Shown: positions 13,788-25,654 of the stretch, in pieces
Layout of the letters: each line of letters starts with the position of its first letter
Numbering within the stretch: position 1 is the first letter of the stretch
Assembly (NCBI GenBank): GCA_005656395.1
Contig: SRSI01000050.1
Span: 3,782,001 to 3,846,000, forward strand
Length of the DNA stretch: 64,000 nucleotides
Reading direction: 5' to 3'
DNA from: Strongyloides papillosus
Taxonomy: Eukaryota > Nematoda > Chromadorea > Rhabditida > Strongyloididae
The notes under the pieces: generated by a model
The model's input: the letters and a program-made list of their open reading frames with translations, nothing else
The model's database searches: none
What the model was told of the DNA's origin: nothing
Position numbers and translations under genes: made by a program

Positions 13788-15000
13788 ATGAAGAGAATGT
13801 TTAATTTCAACAGGGAACCGGCTCCACCATTGCCTATAATTCCTATAACAATTCACGATGGTAGGAGATCCAAGAACAATAAATTGAAGAAAAATGGCCT
13901 CTTTACAAGTTCGAAATACTCCAAATTTCTAATTAGAAATTTACCAGAAGAAGATCAAAGAGAGGTATGTTTGCGAACATTTATTTTCTAGTCAATTTTA
14001 TAAATATGTCTTTTCTTTTAAGGCACGTCAAAGATTAAATGAATTTATTAGGCAACCTCTAGATGGTATTGATGCCAGAGTGGCTAGTAATCAATCGGGA
14101 GATTCTGATAGGTTATCAGAATTTGTTGAAAGAGCTAGAGATTTCAGTTTTAGAGGCCGTGAGGTGCCTCAAAGACCTAGACATAGCTACGAAGAAAGAT
14201 CTAGAAAAACTCACATTCCACAAGATGCAGAGATCAGTAACAGCGAAAAAAATATATGTCCAGAGGGATTTGTTATACCAAAAGTACCTGTAGATAAAAG
14301 GTTACCAATGGGCAAAAGAAAACATCCATTGTTTAGATCAGAAGAAAATGAACTTAATCAAAGAGAAAGAGCTATCTTGGAAAGAGATGGAGTTTTTCCA
14401 AAGAAAAGTGTTCGTTTTAGTGATTCTGGTTCGGAAACATCAGCAAATCTTTTTCCTAGGAGAACAGATAACGCGAGAAAACGTGAATCTTTCCTTCGTG
14501 ATTCAACTAATGATACATCTACTGAAGATTTATTTTGTTCAGAGATATCACCTGTGACTAAAATGCTTGAAAAACAAAGAACAATGTTAAATAATGATCC
14601 AATAAGATCTGCCGAACCAAAAAAGAAAAAGAAGAGAGAATGGCGTCCAGAGATGTTAGAATCTTTTGCTACTAATCTTAGTGAAGGTCTACCGCCATTA
14701 ACATTGAATAGTAAGACACCAATGACGTACAATGATGCATTAAAATCTACTGTGAAGATGATATTTACAAACATTGAACAACCAGATCCTAAATCCGAAA
14801 GTACTAGAAAAGTATCAGATTCAAAAATGACAACTACATTAAATAGTATATTTGAAATGGCATCTCCATTCGTCAATAGTGGTATCACCGTTTCACAATC
14901 TAGATTAGAAGAAACTTTAAACCTTAACTTTAGTAATGAGCAGCCAGACGATCCTGATAATGTATCTTTTGAATTTGAAGATTCATTTCATGCATATTAA
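13788..15000 (+). CDS. Unrecognised Ser/Arg-rich protein with PP1-docking-like motif
   Basis: Two exons, 13788-13964 and 14023-15000, are joined across a 58-nt intron and give about 384 aa. No known domain is evident. The N-terminus is basic and proline-containing (REPAPPLPIIPITIHDGRRSK). The middle is charged and mostly disordered-looking, with a Lys-rich patch (KKKKKREWRP) that could be a nuclear signal. The sequence KSVRF, encoded at 14404-14418 and followed by SDSGSE, fits the RVxF consensus through which regulatory subunits dock on protein phosphatase 1. A helical, more conserved-looking block (TPMTYNDALKSTVKMIF) lies in the last third. Function is unknown; a PP1 partner is only a hypothesis. 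Confidence 0.75.
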
Positions 15001-15142
15001 TTCTTATCAAAGCTTAATTTATACTAAAGACTTCTAAGATTAATTGTTTATTTATTAATTAATTTATAATTTTTTTGTATATTTATAAATAGTAATATTT
15101 TGTGTAATTAAAAATTATTGGTTTTTTTCACATACTTTTACT

Positions 15143-15361
15143 TTAAAACGCAACCCAACTGTCATTTACATTCACACAATACACATTATGAAAACGCACG
15201 ACTAGGAAATTGGCAATGATGATTTCCCTTAGTATAAATTGAGGATCCACACTTAGTTCCCTGAAAAGGGACGAACCTAAACTAAGTGCCTCGATGTTGA
15301 TTACATATGGGATTATCTGAGCAGTCGAAATAAACTTTATTTTGTCTTCATTTGTGTACAT
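15143..15361 (-). CDS. Candidate small protein, 72 aa, unknown
   Basis: A minus-strand frame of 72 codons (ATG at 15361, stop at 15143) stands out because its base composition is richer than the surrounding AT desert and the codons are varied (for example IPYVINIEALSLGSSLFREL). It could be a single-exon small gene convergent with the gene ending at 15000, or one exon of a larger gene. I recognise no family. No signal peptide is evident. Support rests on composition and frame only. Confidence 0.35.
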   Translation of the reverse strand: MYTNEDKIKFISTAQIIPYVINIEALSLGSSLFRELSVDPQFILREIIIANFLVVRFHNVYCVNVNDSWVAF

Positions 15362-16540
15362 GTTTGTTTTGATTTCTGGGTAATGTTATGTGTTTTTTTT
15401 ATGATGCCGACATTCGTCAAACAGATATGAAAAGAATGTTAAATGTTATTTGATAACAAATGTGTTTTGAAGGTGATCCCTTTGTGTTATTATCTATCAC
15501 TTCAATGCCTTTTTAATTTACAAATTCATTTGATATTTTTTTGTCAGAGGTCGCTTCTTCATTATTTGTGACAATATTTTTAAGTCAGTAAACAATTGTT
15601 TATTATGTAATAAAATATACAAAAAAAAAGTAGACGATAAAAACACTATTGAGACGGGAAATTTTAATTGAACAGAGAGATAATTGTTTTAACAAATAGC
15701 AATAAAATTTGTATCAAATGGAAAATATTATTTTTTTCAAAATATATATCAAATCGAAACTAGTTAACTTTAAAATATACAACTCAGTCAGAGAATTTTT
15801 ATTAATTAATAAAAAAAATGTTACTAAGATACCTATTTACCATTAACCATAAAAAATTCATGAAACAAATGTAAAATTAATAATTATCATAGTATATATA
15901 ATCTATTTATCATTATCGAAAAAAAGTTACATCCGCCATACCTTTTTATATATATTTTCTAGAGTTATTTTATTAGTATGACCTATCAGTTTTATCAGCG
16001 ACAATTTACTATTTTAAAATTAAACTACTTATTGTAAAGGTTACAATAATTTTTTATGTTCATATAAATGAAATTCTGAATTCAAGATTTTTTCTCATTT
16101 TTTTGTCAATGAATATTCAATATTTTCACTTAATTGACTATATTATCCTAAGTACATCTAATTTTTAATAAACATAACTGTTTAATTTATTCCCTTTAAT
16201 AGCAACCAATATTTTAACGATAAAATGACTTCATTTAAAACGTAATAGGTTTTTCATTCTAAAAAAGAAAGAGACATATTACTTTACCGTTGTTTTATGT
16301 AATATTCTTTATAAAACGAAACCGTGCTTCAAAAAAAATGTCATTTTATGTACAAATCATTACCAATAACATGCACACACATATTTATGTTAAGTATCTT
16401 AAAAATAATCCTTTATATTTGGGTTAACGTCACCAGGAAAAAAATATCATTTTATTTGTTATATTTTAAAATATGTTTTTTTGAAATAACTCAATCAATT
16501 TAATTAAAAGTTGTATATTATAGAAATTTTCTTAGAGATA
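15362..16540. other. AT-rich intergenic region
   Basis: No coding potential, RNA gene or repeat seen. A possible splice acceptor (ATTATAG) at about 16517-16523 precedes the CISD start codon by about 17 nt and may be a trans-splice site. Confidence 0.5.
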
Positions 16541-16921
16541 ATGGCTTGCGGAATGCCTGGAGGATCATGTGCTGACACTTCAGCTCATACAAAAGTTTTT
16601 GTTCTTGGAGTTGCTTTATTAGGAGCTGGAGCTGCTTTGGGATATTATTTGGGCCAAAGAGCTAGTGGCAAAAACAGATGCAATAAAAAGTACAAATTAG
16701 ATCAAGCTAAGGTTGTTGATATAATTGATGTTGAAGACATTGGTGAGAAAGTTTCATTATGTCGGTGTTGGAAGAGTGAAAAAGTAAGTTGGGGTTACAG
16801 TTTTTTAAGATAGATTTTTTAGTTCCCATATTGTGATGGATCCCACAATAAACATAATGAAGAATGTAATGATAATGTAGGACCATGTCTTATAAGAAAG
16901 AAGCCAGCTCAAGAACAATAA
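16541..16921 (+). CDS. cisd-1: CDGSH iron-sulfur domain protein (CISD1/2, mitoNEET/NAF-1 type)
   Basis: CISD proteins are small membrane-anchored 2Fe-2S proteins of the outer mitochondrial or ER membrane with roles in redox and iron signalling. Two exons, 16541-16783 and 16823-16921, are split by a 39-nt intron and give 113 aa, in the usual 105-135 aa range. An N-terminal hydrophobic anchor ([20 protein letters not shown], about residues 22-41) is followed by the cluster-binding CDGSH motif, which is completed only by splicing: CRCWKSEK in exon 1 and [12 protein letters not shown] in exon 2. The three Cys and one His ligands are all present. The ATG at 16541 is preferred over the in-frame TTG upstream because it directly begins the typical short leader. 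Confidence 0.93.
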
Positions 16922-17216
16922 CTTTAATATGAAGATACACTATTTACTATATGTTGTTGTTCTAGGTAGTTAATTTTTATAAACGATATAAAACTTTTTA
17001 TTTTATTTTGTCGGAGGATATACACTTTTTATATAATTTCTTAGTAGGATATTCAAATAATTTTAATAACGTGATTATAATCTCAAATATGTTAAGATGG
17101 AAAGGTTTTCCATGGCAACACAATTGAAAGTTTTGTCCATTTTATATTATTGAATAGGTAATTGTTTAGAAATCGCACTTGCCATTATATTTGAATAGTT
17201 ACTTTTCTTATAAGTA

Positions 17217-18000
17217 ATGGAAAATGCTATTGGTAGTAGTAGTTTAAAAAAAGACAATTCATTGTCATATATGGGCTCTGCCTCTTCAAGTCTTTCAAAT
17301 TCTTCTATGGTTAATAAATCTAAAAATGGTAAAAAATATTCTTCAAAAAATAATAACTACCCAATACGTAATCGTAGTTCTAGTGTTGGAAATTTTAAAG
17401 GAAAACAAAAAGATGAGCCTTCTAATAATGTTATAATCCACCGTAACAGGTATAGATTTATATTATAAAAATAATCTCTATTCCATTGGTAGGTCTATCT
17501 CAAGGAAAGATAAAAGTCAGAGCAATGGTAGCCCAACATCAGACTTTATAGTTCCAAGATTTAGTATACTTTCCAAGAACTGTATATCCACAAATGAGAG
17601 GGATCTCGAGCAATTAGATATAATAAGTTCAAAAATCTTGAAAGACGGTTTAGGAATAATTTTATCATTTAAATTTCGAAATAATTACTTCTCTGATATC
17701 ATTGAAGAGGTCACTCAAAATGAGAAATTGTGGTGTATTGAAAATGTTGAATTAATAATGCCTCAATTGTTAGCACTGATAATGAGCAAAAGCATAAAAA
17801 ATAAAATAACGTCATTGAAAATTATACAAAGAATTATTAGAGATTTTCCAGATGTAATTTCATCAGATGATAAAAAAGGAAGGAAAATAAAAGAGTATTT
17901 GCTTCAGATATTAGTCAATGAACCAATGATTTTAATAAATACAGATAAGACGTTTCAAAAAGACATGATTTTTGTTGTTAAACAAATAAATTCACTTTAA
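17217..18000 (+). CDS. Small katanin p80-like regulatory subunit with con80 domain (MEI-2-like)
   Basis: Two exons, 17217-17449 and 17493-18000, with a 43-nt intron give about 246 aa. The first half is Ser/Asn/Lys-rich and looks disordered. From about residue 127 a helical domain resembles the con80 domain of katanin p80: the line EKLWCIENVELIMPQLLALI aligns with the family's LWNLDLCTAVLPQLQELL, followed by SLKIIQRIIRDF. con80 binds the N-terminal domain of the p60 AAA severing subunit. There are no WD40 repeats. This architecture, short and con80 only, is that of MEI-2, the nematode meiotic katanin partner of MEI-1, and also of vertebrate KATNBL1. Family call is moderate; orthology to MEI-2 is inference. 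Confidence 0.6.
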
Positions 18001-18678
18001 AGTAATTTTTTATTTCATAATTTATATGGTATTCAATATAATTTTTTTTTAACTTTCCTCTCTATATGAATAAAATGACGTTGTTATAATTGCGAAATAT
18101 GAAACTGTATATAATGATGGTATGATATTTTACTTGACGGAAAATAATTTCCTCGAATAAAAGTTTTAGTGTACTTTGGTTTTTAGTAATATTAATTGAT
18201 ATTTTTTAAGCACTTATTCTATGCATATTTGGATTTATTCATTTTTTAAAATTTATCTTCTAATAAATTATTAATATATCTTATTTTTATGAAAAATATA
18301 CAGAAGATTTATTTTTTTTCCAACAAATCTCTATATATTTGATTTTATTTAGCTAAAACGATGGATATATTACTAATTTAATTCAAAGACATATTGCATT
18401 TACAGATAATTCCGTGACAAAAGGATGTATCGACTTCAAGCACTGGAACAAAATGATTGTGCAATTTATTTGCATGATATATACAATAGATATTTTGCTA
18501 AATTGATAAGACAATATTTACTAATATCCATATGTATAAAAAATCTGGTATGAAAACATGTTAAAAAAATCTTTATTATACAAAAAAGATAAAAGCCAAT
18601 AAAAAAAACAATTTTTACATGAGAAAACGACAATAAATAAAAATTTCACCCGGATAAGTAAACATTATTGTACTCTTG
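18001..18678. other. Intergenic region between convergent genes
   Basis: AT-rich 3' flanks of the con80 gene and of the minus-strand WW-domain gene. No feature beyond possible polyadenylation signals. Confidence 0.5.
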
Positions 18679-21029
18679 TCACGACAATAGCTGTAGCCTC
18701 TGATTTAATTCATTAACATTCTTTTTAACTTGTTCCTTCATTTCAACTGGATAGTTTTTAAGCTTAAAGGTATTCATAATAGATTTGTAGTATTTTTCAT
18801 CTTCATCAGTACGTATCCGGAAGTTTTTTAGATCATCAGGACATGTACAACCATCATAATGTATATGTCCAACTTCTCTACCAAATTCAACTTGAGCACG
18901 ATAAAAATTATAGTCAGCTGAAAATTCTTGAAATGTTACTTTATGCCTCGAAACTTCTGCTTCTAGGTGAGCTTTATACAATGCAGTAATAACCTCATTG
19001 TCCTTTTTTTTACATTCTAAAACAATATTTCGACTAACAATATTAATGTTGTTACTTTCTAAAGAAGGTTTAATCATTTCTTTTCGCATCAGTTGTATAT
19101 CATTAAGACTATTAGGAAGCTTTAATTTTAAAAATGCCACAGCATCATTAAGTGCTTCTGTACTACCATCATAATGGGGAATTTCTATTTTACCTAATGT
19201 TTTCCTATTACATAACCTAATTTCAAATGTCTCTGAAAAGTGTGCCAACTTTTTTTCTTCCATTTTTACTATTTCTTTCATTATAGGATCATCTTCAAGT
19301 TTAATATCATCGATATTTACCTTACCCTTTGATTTGTCATTTACTTTCTCTTTCTTTCCTACTACCTGTGCCTTTGAAACATTCTTGCTATCTGACAAAT
19401 TTGATGACTCTTCCGTTAATACTTTTTCGATTGCTTTTGTTTCTTCATTTTCCTTAGAAATAGGTTTTGCATTATTTAGATTTTTATTGTTTTCCTCCAA
19501 TGCTGGAGAATCTATGTCACTAATGTTTTCCGCTTGAAATAAAGCTTTCATCTTTTGCATTGATTTTGAGCGTTTGATTTTGAGATCTTTTGCATTTTCG
19601 TCTGAAACTTTCTCTTCATTATCTATTTTTGAGAGGCTTTTAGAAGTACGCAAATTTTTATAGTAACGAGATTTATAATCATCTAACTCTCGTGTTGGAG
19701 ATCGTATTTTTTTATTTATTGATCCATCACGCGCACGTTCAACTATCTCTGAAATGTTCATGTGTATTTTATTTGCATCATATTTTCCATTGATATATTG
19801 ACCATCAACATTTATACTCCTCAAATTACGATTCCGTGATAAAGAATATTCACGGTAATTTCGCCTCGATGACAGTGTTGATTTGTAACGTCTAGGGGAA
19901 TGATAACTACCCTCACTACTGTAACTCCGTCTACGCCTTTCAAAACTCCGACTTCTGGGTCTCCTATAAAACTTATATCTCGAATAACACCGATCTAGTT
20001 CTTTCCTTAGACTATAATATTTACTATTATCATCCAAACTTCTATCTGAATCATAATTATCATTTGAAGTGTGTCCATTAATATGACTACTACTACCATT
20101 AATGTTACTATGACCGTTATTTTTTGGATATCTTACAGGACTTCGCAATAAACTTTTTTGCTTTTTATAAATATAATCTTTTTTCTTATATTCTCTGTGA
20201 ACTGGACTATACCTAGGAGAATAAAAATAATCCTTACTCTTTGGCATTTGTTTTGGAGTTTTAGGAGTTTCAGGACAATTGTCTCTAGAAGTGCTATTTT
20301 TTTTCGCATCATAACCATTTTTCGAACTATCAATACTGACTTTTGAGGTACTTCTCTTTGGCGTATTATTTGCACTGGATGATTCTGTTTCTGATATCGA
20401 GATGGCACCTCCATCCTCTAACCTGAACTTTTTGGCTGGTATCCCTGATGTACTATTTTCCTCACCGTTAGTTCTCCTTCCATTTACCTCAAAACCATTT
20501 TCACCTTTTCCTGAAATATGAATATTCCTTTTATTCGAATGTTCTGATTGATGATTTAATGCTGAAGCATCTTTACCAAAAATTGGTCTTAATCCATTGT
20601 CTAAACGTTTAATCTTTGGTGAACCTTTTGAAAATTTACTTCCACCACCAGAAATACCATTTTGACATGAAGATTGATCCACAATCTTTGAACTTTCTTG
20701 ATAAGGCATGTATACTGAAGGTTTTTCCCACATTGATTTGTTAATATATTTATTGTAGTAATAAAATTTCCCAGTCTTCGACTTAACCTCAACCCATTCT
20801 ATTTTTTGCTTTACACCTGTTGATGATGTTGTCATAGTTTGTTGTCCTTTTGTAGAATCTCTCTATAAAAATTATATTATATTATCAATACGCAATTATT
20901 GGATAAAAATATATTTGGTAACGTGTGGCATAATACAAGTAGTAAGAAAAGTTAAAGTCAATGAGAGAGACTTACTTTACTAGATCTATAATTTTCCTTT
21001 GAAGCTTTATCAATCCCATCATTGTTCAT
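18679..21029 (-). CDS. WW-domain protein with Ser/Arg-rich middle (possibly WAC-like)
   Basis: I infer a short first exon (21029-20976, 18 codons), a 113-nt intron and a long second exon (20862-18679), giving about 745 aa. An N-terminal WW domain (about residues 39-67) has both tryptophans and the final proline: EWVEVKSKTGKFYYYN...MWEKPS. WW domains bind proline-rich ligands. The middle is rich in Ser, Arg, Tyr and Asn, including SR-like stretches (RPRSRSFERRRRSYS), suggesting a nuclear or RNA-linked role. The C-terminal about 200 residues look helical and contain a small motif HIHYDGCTCPDDLKNFR. WW plus C-terminal helical region recalls WAC or related transcription/splicing adaptors, but similarity is too weak for a name. 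Without the upstream exon the first usable ATG would be at 20835. Confidence 0.7.
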
Positions 21030-21468
21030 GATTCGGTCATTAGAAATAAAAAGTAGCAATAGTAAAAAAACTATATATTCTCGAAATGCGCAAAGCCAAT
21101 CTCCAAAGTAAGGATCGGTACTCCAATGTAATTGTTAACAAACATCCATTCGGGACCAGGTTGTAAGTACAACCAGACAAAATGTCAAAGGAAATCTTAG
21201 AGTTGGAAGGTTATCTTGTTCTTAGCATACTTTCTCCTGTAATGTGTTACATTTTTATTTTCAAAAGAAAATTAAGAATAATATTATTTAAAGTGTAGAC
21301 TACAATTTCCCTTAGGATTTTAATACATCGTGTCATATATTCTTAATCTCATTTAATCATAGATATGGTGTATAAAATTAATATACAAATTGACTTTAAT
21401 TTCACTTCTTAATCCTATTATTTCATTAAAAATATATTGTATAAATTATTTTTTCAGTTTTATAGAAA

Positions 21469-22908
21469 ATGATGTCAGTTTTCAGGAGGTTTACATCCAT
21501 CACTTCAAAGGCAAATTACATTTACAACGTCTCCAAGCTCCATTTATCAGGTATATTTATATAATAGACTTATATAAATTTATATTTTAATTGTCCGAAA
21601 TTTTGCAGCCAATTTGTCTGGTCTTGTACAATTCAAATTATCAGATATTGGTGAGGGTATTGCTGAAGTTCAAGTTAAAGAATGGTTTGTTAAAGAAGGT
21701 GACACTGTATCACAGTTTGATAATATTTGTGATGTTCAAAGTGATAAGGCCTCTGTAACTATAACGAGTAGATATGACGGCGTAGTAAAAAGACTTTACT
21801 ATGGTGTTGATGATATGGCCAAGGTTGGACAGCCATTAATTGATATCGAAACCAATGATGATGCTGATACAAGCAAAACCTCTGAGAGTCAGGAAGTAGA
21901 TAGTAAAACTGTTACTGCAGAGAAATCTTCTACGCCATCATTTGCTGGAAGTAATGCTGAAAATATAAGAAGTGGGAAAGTTTTAGCTACTCCTGCTGTT
22001 CGAAGAATAGCTTGGGAAAATAATATTGATTTAACAACTGTTAATGGTTCTGGAAGAAATGGTAGAATTATGAAAGAAGATGTTCTAAGATTCATTGGTC
22101 AAATTCCTCCATTGGAAGAGGTAAAACAAGAAACACCTAAAAAAACTGTTATTCTAAAAGAGGATAAAGTTGTTCCAATTAGAGGTTACACTAGAGCTAT
22201 GGTTAAGACAATGTCTAAAGCTTTAGAAGTCCCCCACTTTGGTTATAATGATGAATTTTACATTGATAAACTCGTTACTATGAGATCAGAATTAAAAGAA
22301 ATTGGTAAAGAAAAAGGAATCAAGTTAAGTTACATGCCAATGTTTATTAAGGCCTGCTCATTAGCTCTCCTTAAATATCCGTCATTAAATGCAACTGTTG
22401 ATGAAAATCTCGAGAATGTTATTCATAAATCTAGCCATAATATTTGCCTTGCCATGGACACACCCGGTGGACTAGTTGTACCTAATATAAAAAATTGTGA
22501 ACAAAAGACAATATTTGAGATTGCTGAAGATCTTATGAGACTTCACGAAAATGGCAAAAGACAGCAAATAAGCAAAGAAGATTTGACTGGTGGAACTTTT
22601 ACACTTTCTAATATCGGTGCTGTAAGTTTTGTAACTCTTACTTAAGATTAACAAAAAATTCTTTACAGATCGGTGGTACATACGCTAGTCCTGTTATATT
22701 TGTACCACAAGTTGCTATTGGTGCTATAGGTAAAATAGAGAAATTGCCACGTTTCGATAGGAATGGAAATGTATATCCAGCACATGTTGTTAAGGTATCA
22801 TGGGCAGCAGATCATAGAGTTGTAGATGGAGCGACAATGGCTCGTTTTTCAAATCTAATGAAAAAATACCTTGAAAACCCAAATATCATGCTTGCAGAGA
22901 TGAAATAA
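21469..22908 (+). CDS. DBT: Branched-chain 2-oxoacid dehydrogenase E2, dihydrolipoyl transacylase (DBT)
   Basis: E2 core of the mitochondrial BCKDH complex, which transfers branched acyl groups from lipoamide to CoA in Leu/Ile/Val breakdown. Three exons, 21469-21550, 21609-22621 and 22669-22908 (introns 58 and 47 nt), give about 444 aa. The first exon encodes an Arg/Ser-rich mitochondrial presequence ([14 protein letters not shown]...). A lipoyl domain follows, with the lipoylated Lys in DKASV near residue 74. A subunit-binding domain starts near residue 147 ([17 protein letters not shown]). The catalytic acyltransferase domain ends with the active-site HRVVDG near residue 414. The second intron cuts the conserved TLSNIGA|IGGTYA line, which confirms the junction. 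The gene converges on the E1-beta gene 340 nt away. Confidence 0.95.
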
Positions 22909-23248
22909 ATTGATTTTTCTACTAAAATTGAATGATTATTAAATTTTTGTTTATCATTTAATAGATAGTTGATTTTATCATGAAAATTAATTTTATTCCC
23001 TATTATCTTCAAACATGTATATTACATTTGTATACAACAAAAAAAGATATACTAGATTAAATTTATAACATTTGCATTATTCTATAGAATTAATTTATGT
23101 GGTAAAATAAAAATCCTTACTTTTAAAATTTTAATGAAGTATAAGTGAGGATATATTCATTTTTTAAAAGACATGATAAACAAAAATTATCTAGAGTATG
23201 GCAAGTAAGATAATTAAAAATTTTACTATCATTATCTATTTAATTTCT
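22909..23248. other. Shared 3' intergenic spacer between BCKDH subunit genes
   Basis: This 340-nt AT-rich spacer separates the converging stop codons of the E2 gene (plus) and the E1-beta gene (minus). It must hold both polyadenylation sites. No coding sequence seen. Confidence 0.6.
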
Positions 23249-24412
23249 TTAATAGTTTATCATTTTCTTAATGGCATCATAACATCTCCATTTTGAGGGA
23301 AGATAAAATGCCTCATAAACATGAGGAAATGGTGTATCCCATCCACAAACTCGAGTAATGGGAGCTTCTAAATTAAGGAAACATTCCTTTTGAATTGTTG
23401 CCGCTATTTCAGCACCAAATCCAGAGGTTAATGGTGCTTCGTGAGAGATAAGAAGACGTCCTGTCTTAGATACTGACTTAGCAACTGTTTCAACATCCCA
23501 TGGGAGGATTGATTGAAGGTCGATTACTTCGCAGGACACTTTTAAGTCTTTTTCTACCATATCTGCAACTTCTCTTATAACATGAAGTTGTGTACCCCAT
23601 GCTACCATTGTGACGTCTCCTCCTTCCTTCACAATTTCTGCTTTTCCTAATGGTAAAGTATAATCATTAACTGGTACCTCATCAACAGCACTTCTGTAGA
23701 GGATTTTTGGCTCGAAAAATATACAAGGATTGGGATCCTCAACACATGCTCTCAATAAACCTTTAGCTTGTATAGGACCCCTAGGTATGACAACTTTCAA
23801 TCCTGGTGTATGTGAAAAATAAGCTTCAGGTGATTGTGAATGATATAAAGCACCATGACCTACAGCACCCCAAGTGGCACGGAATGTCAAACTACCACAA
23901 TTAAATAAGTTTCCTGATCTATAACGATACTTAGCAGCTTCATTGACAATTTGATCAAATGCTGGAAATATATAATCACCAAATTGAATTTCAGCTATAG
24001 CTGTTGCTCCAGCAACTGCAGCACCAATACCAAATCCGGCAATTCCTTGCTCACATAATGGTGTATTGAATACACGGTCACTACCGTATTTGTCACGAAG
24101 GCCAACAGTACAACGGAAAACTCCACCGAAACCAACGTCTTCTCCAAATATTATTGCTGAGTTATCTTTAGCTAATGTTATGTCCATAGCATTATTGATG
24201 GACTGGAATAAATTCATCTTTGTTGTTTCACCTAAAATGGTATATTCAATGATTGTGTGTAAAAAACAAAAAATAATACCTAATGATGGGTCTGCTACTG
24301 AAGATACATAATTAAAATGCGAAGCACTTCTCACACCATTAATTATCTTCAAAGAATTTTTTAAACTTTTTGTTAGTACTTTTTCTAACAGAACCATATT
24401 CGGAAATAACAA
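23249..24412 (-). CDS. BCKDHB: Branched-chain 2-oxoacid dehydrogenase E1 subunit beta (BCKDHB)
   Basis: With E1-alpha this subunit forms the thiamine-diphosphate enzyme that decarboxylates branched-chain 2-oxoacids in mitochondria. The whole span is one open frame of 387 codons, but residues encoded by 24232-24279 ([15 protein letters not shown]) are foreign to the family and are bounded by GT and AG on the minus strand. Removing this 48-nt intron gives about 371 aa and restores the conserved join [14 protein letters not shown]. Family hallmarks include [54 protein letters not shown] and [10 protein letters not shown]. The N-terminus is Lys/Ser-rich and lacks acidic residues apart from E10, fitting a mitochondrial presequence. 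The start may be the ATG at 24412 or the one five codons downstream. Confidence 0.95.
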   Translation of the reverse strand: MLFPNMVLLEKVLTKSLKNSLKIINGVRSASHFNYVSSVADPSLGIIFCFLHTIIEYTILGETTKMNLFQSINNAMDITLAKDNSAIIFGEDVGFGGVFRCTVGLRDKYGSDRVFNTPLCEQGIAGFGIGAAVAGATAIAEIQFGDYIFPAFDQIVNEAAKYRYRSGNLFNCGSLTFRATWGAVGHGALYHSQSPEAYFSHTPGLKVVIPRGPIQAKGLLRACVEDPNPCIFFEPKILYRSAVDEVPVNDYTLPLGKAEIVKEGGDVTMVAWGTQLHVIREVADMVEKDLKVSCEVIDLQSILPWDVETVAKSVSKTGRLLISHEAPLTSGFGAEIAATIQKECFLNLEAPITRVCGWDTPFPHVYEAFYLPSKWRCYDAIKKMINY

Positions 24413-25276
24413 GAATTATCTAAAAAGAGCTATGAAATGTAAAAAAGACAGTGCAAATAATTTGAAAAGACATTTCTAGATGGTAAGCCATGATAAGCAT
24501 AGTACTTTGTAAATTTTGTGGTCTTCAATGGAAAACTTGTTGGAAATTTTGAACAATGTTTGTCTTTCTAGAATCAGAGAAACATCTTTGCAAATATTTG
24601 TCTATCCCCTTCCGAAGGATACGTTTTTGGTTTCTGGGAAAAATGTTGTTTGTACTCTTGTTTTTTTAACATGCGGAGGTACTAACTTATAAGGCTATAA
24701 ACTTTAATATGCCTTCAAGGGAATCAAATTAATTATTGTAAAGGCAAATATAAGAGAAATAACGATTTATACAATAGTTTGTTTGTCAGAACCACATTTA
24801 TTTTATGAATTTAAAAAGTGTGGTGTTTGAACTTAGGGAAGCAATTTTAATGTCTGAATCTGTTAGACTAGAATTCAACATTTATTATATCATTTATATA
24901 AAATAGTTACCTGAAGTAACAACTTTTAAAGATGTTTTTGAAACAAAATATTTATACTTAAACAGAAAATTTATTTATATTGAACAACAAGAATTAAGAT
25001 TTATTGTCAGTAAAAGTTACAAAAGTGATCTGTCATTAGAGTAGTAAAACTTACAAACAAGGAAATAACACAATTAAAATTTTCTAAAGTACTAATTATC
25101 TCGGAAATTTTTCCTAGTTTATTTTTGAAATTAAATAAAAATTTAAGCAAATTGTAAACTCTGTCAAAAAATAAATATTCAAATTTTTGAATTTAATGAA
25201 AAATTTTAATTTAAGATCTTATTAACAAATTATTTTATAAATATAACCATGAAAATTAAAATCATTTCGATTCCAA
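24413..25276. other. Intergenic region
   Basis: Upstream sequences of the divergent E1-beta (minus) and SSP (plus) genes. No coding potential or RNA gene seen. Confidence 0.5.
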
Positions 25277-25654
25277 ATGATTATAACAATTACTCCCTCT
25301 ATTTTATCGGTAAGTAAATTTTCGTTTTTTCATCATCTGATTTTAAAATTTACCATCTAGATTTCCGCAAGCGGTGGTAGAGCAACTCACAAAATCCGAA
25401 ACAATGGTGTGTCTCGTTTAGCTTTCAAAATAAAAACATCTAATAATCAACATTATAAAGTACGCCCTGTTTATGGATTTATAGAACCAAACACTGAATT
25501 GCCAATGGAAATCGTACGTTCTGAAGCCCCTCCAAAAGAAGACAGACTTGTTTTACAATTCGCTGAAATACCCCCAGAAGAAACAAACCCCCAGGCACCA
25601 TTTCAAGCTGCAGCTATACAAGGTGAAGTTATAATGGTTCTTTCCGCTGTTTAA
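25277..25654 (+). CDS. Sperm-specific class P protein (SSP), single MSP domain
   Basis: Small MSP-fold proteins of the SSP family occur in nematode sperm, alongside the major sperm protein that drives amoeboid movement. Two exons, 25277-25309 and 25361-25654, flank a 51-nt intron and give 108 aa, the standard length for a stand-alone SSP. The sequence follows the family closely: an SASGGRATHKIRNNG strand, then FKIKTSNNQHYKVRPVYGFIEPN, a Pro/Lys-rich APPKEDRLVLQFAE segment and a final beta strand. There is no transmembrane tail, which separates it from VAP proteins. Expression in male germ line is expected from the family, not shown by the sequence. Confidence 0.85.

Noticed and set aside
14358..14888. 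176-codon open frame on the minus strand
   Set aside because: It is exactly antisense to the Ser-rich gene at 13788-15000, whose own frame, splice sites and composition are coherent. The antisense product is a shadow caused by codon bias.
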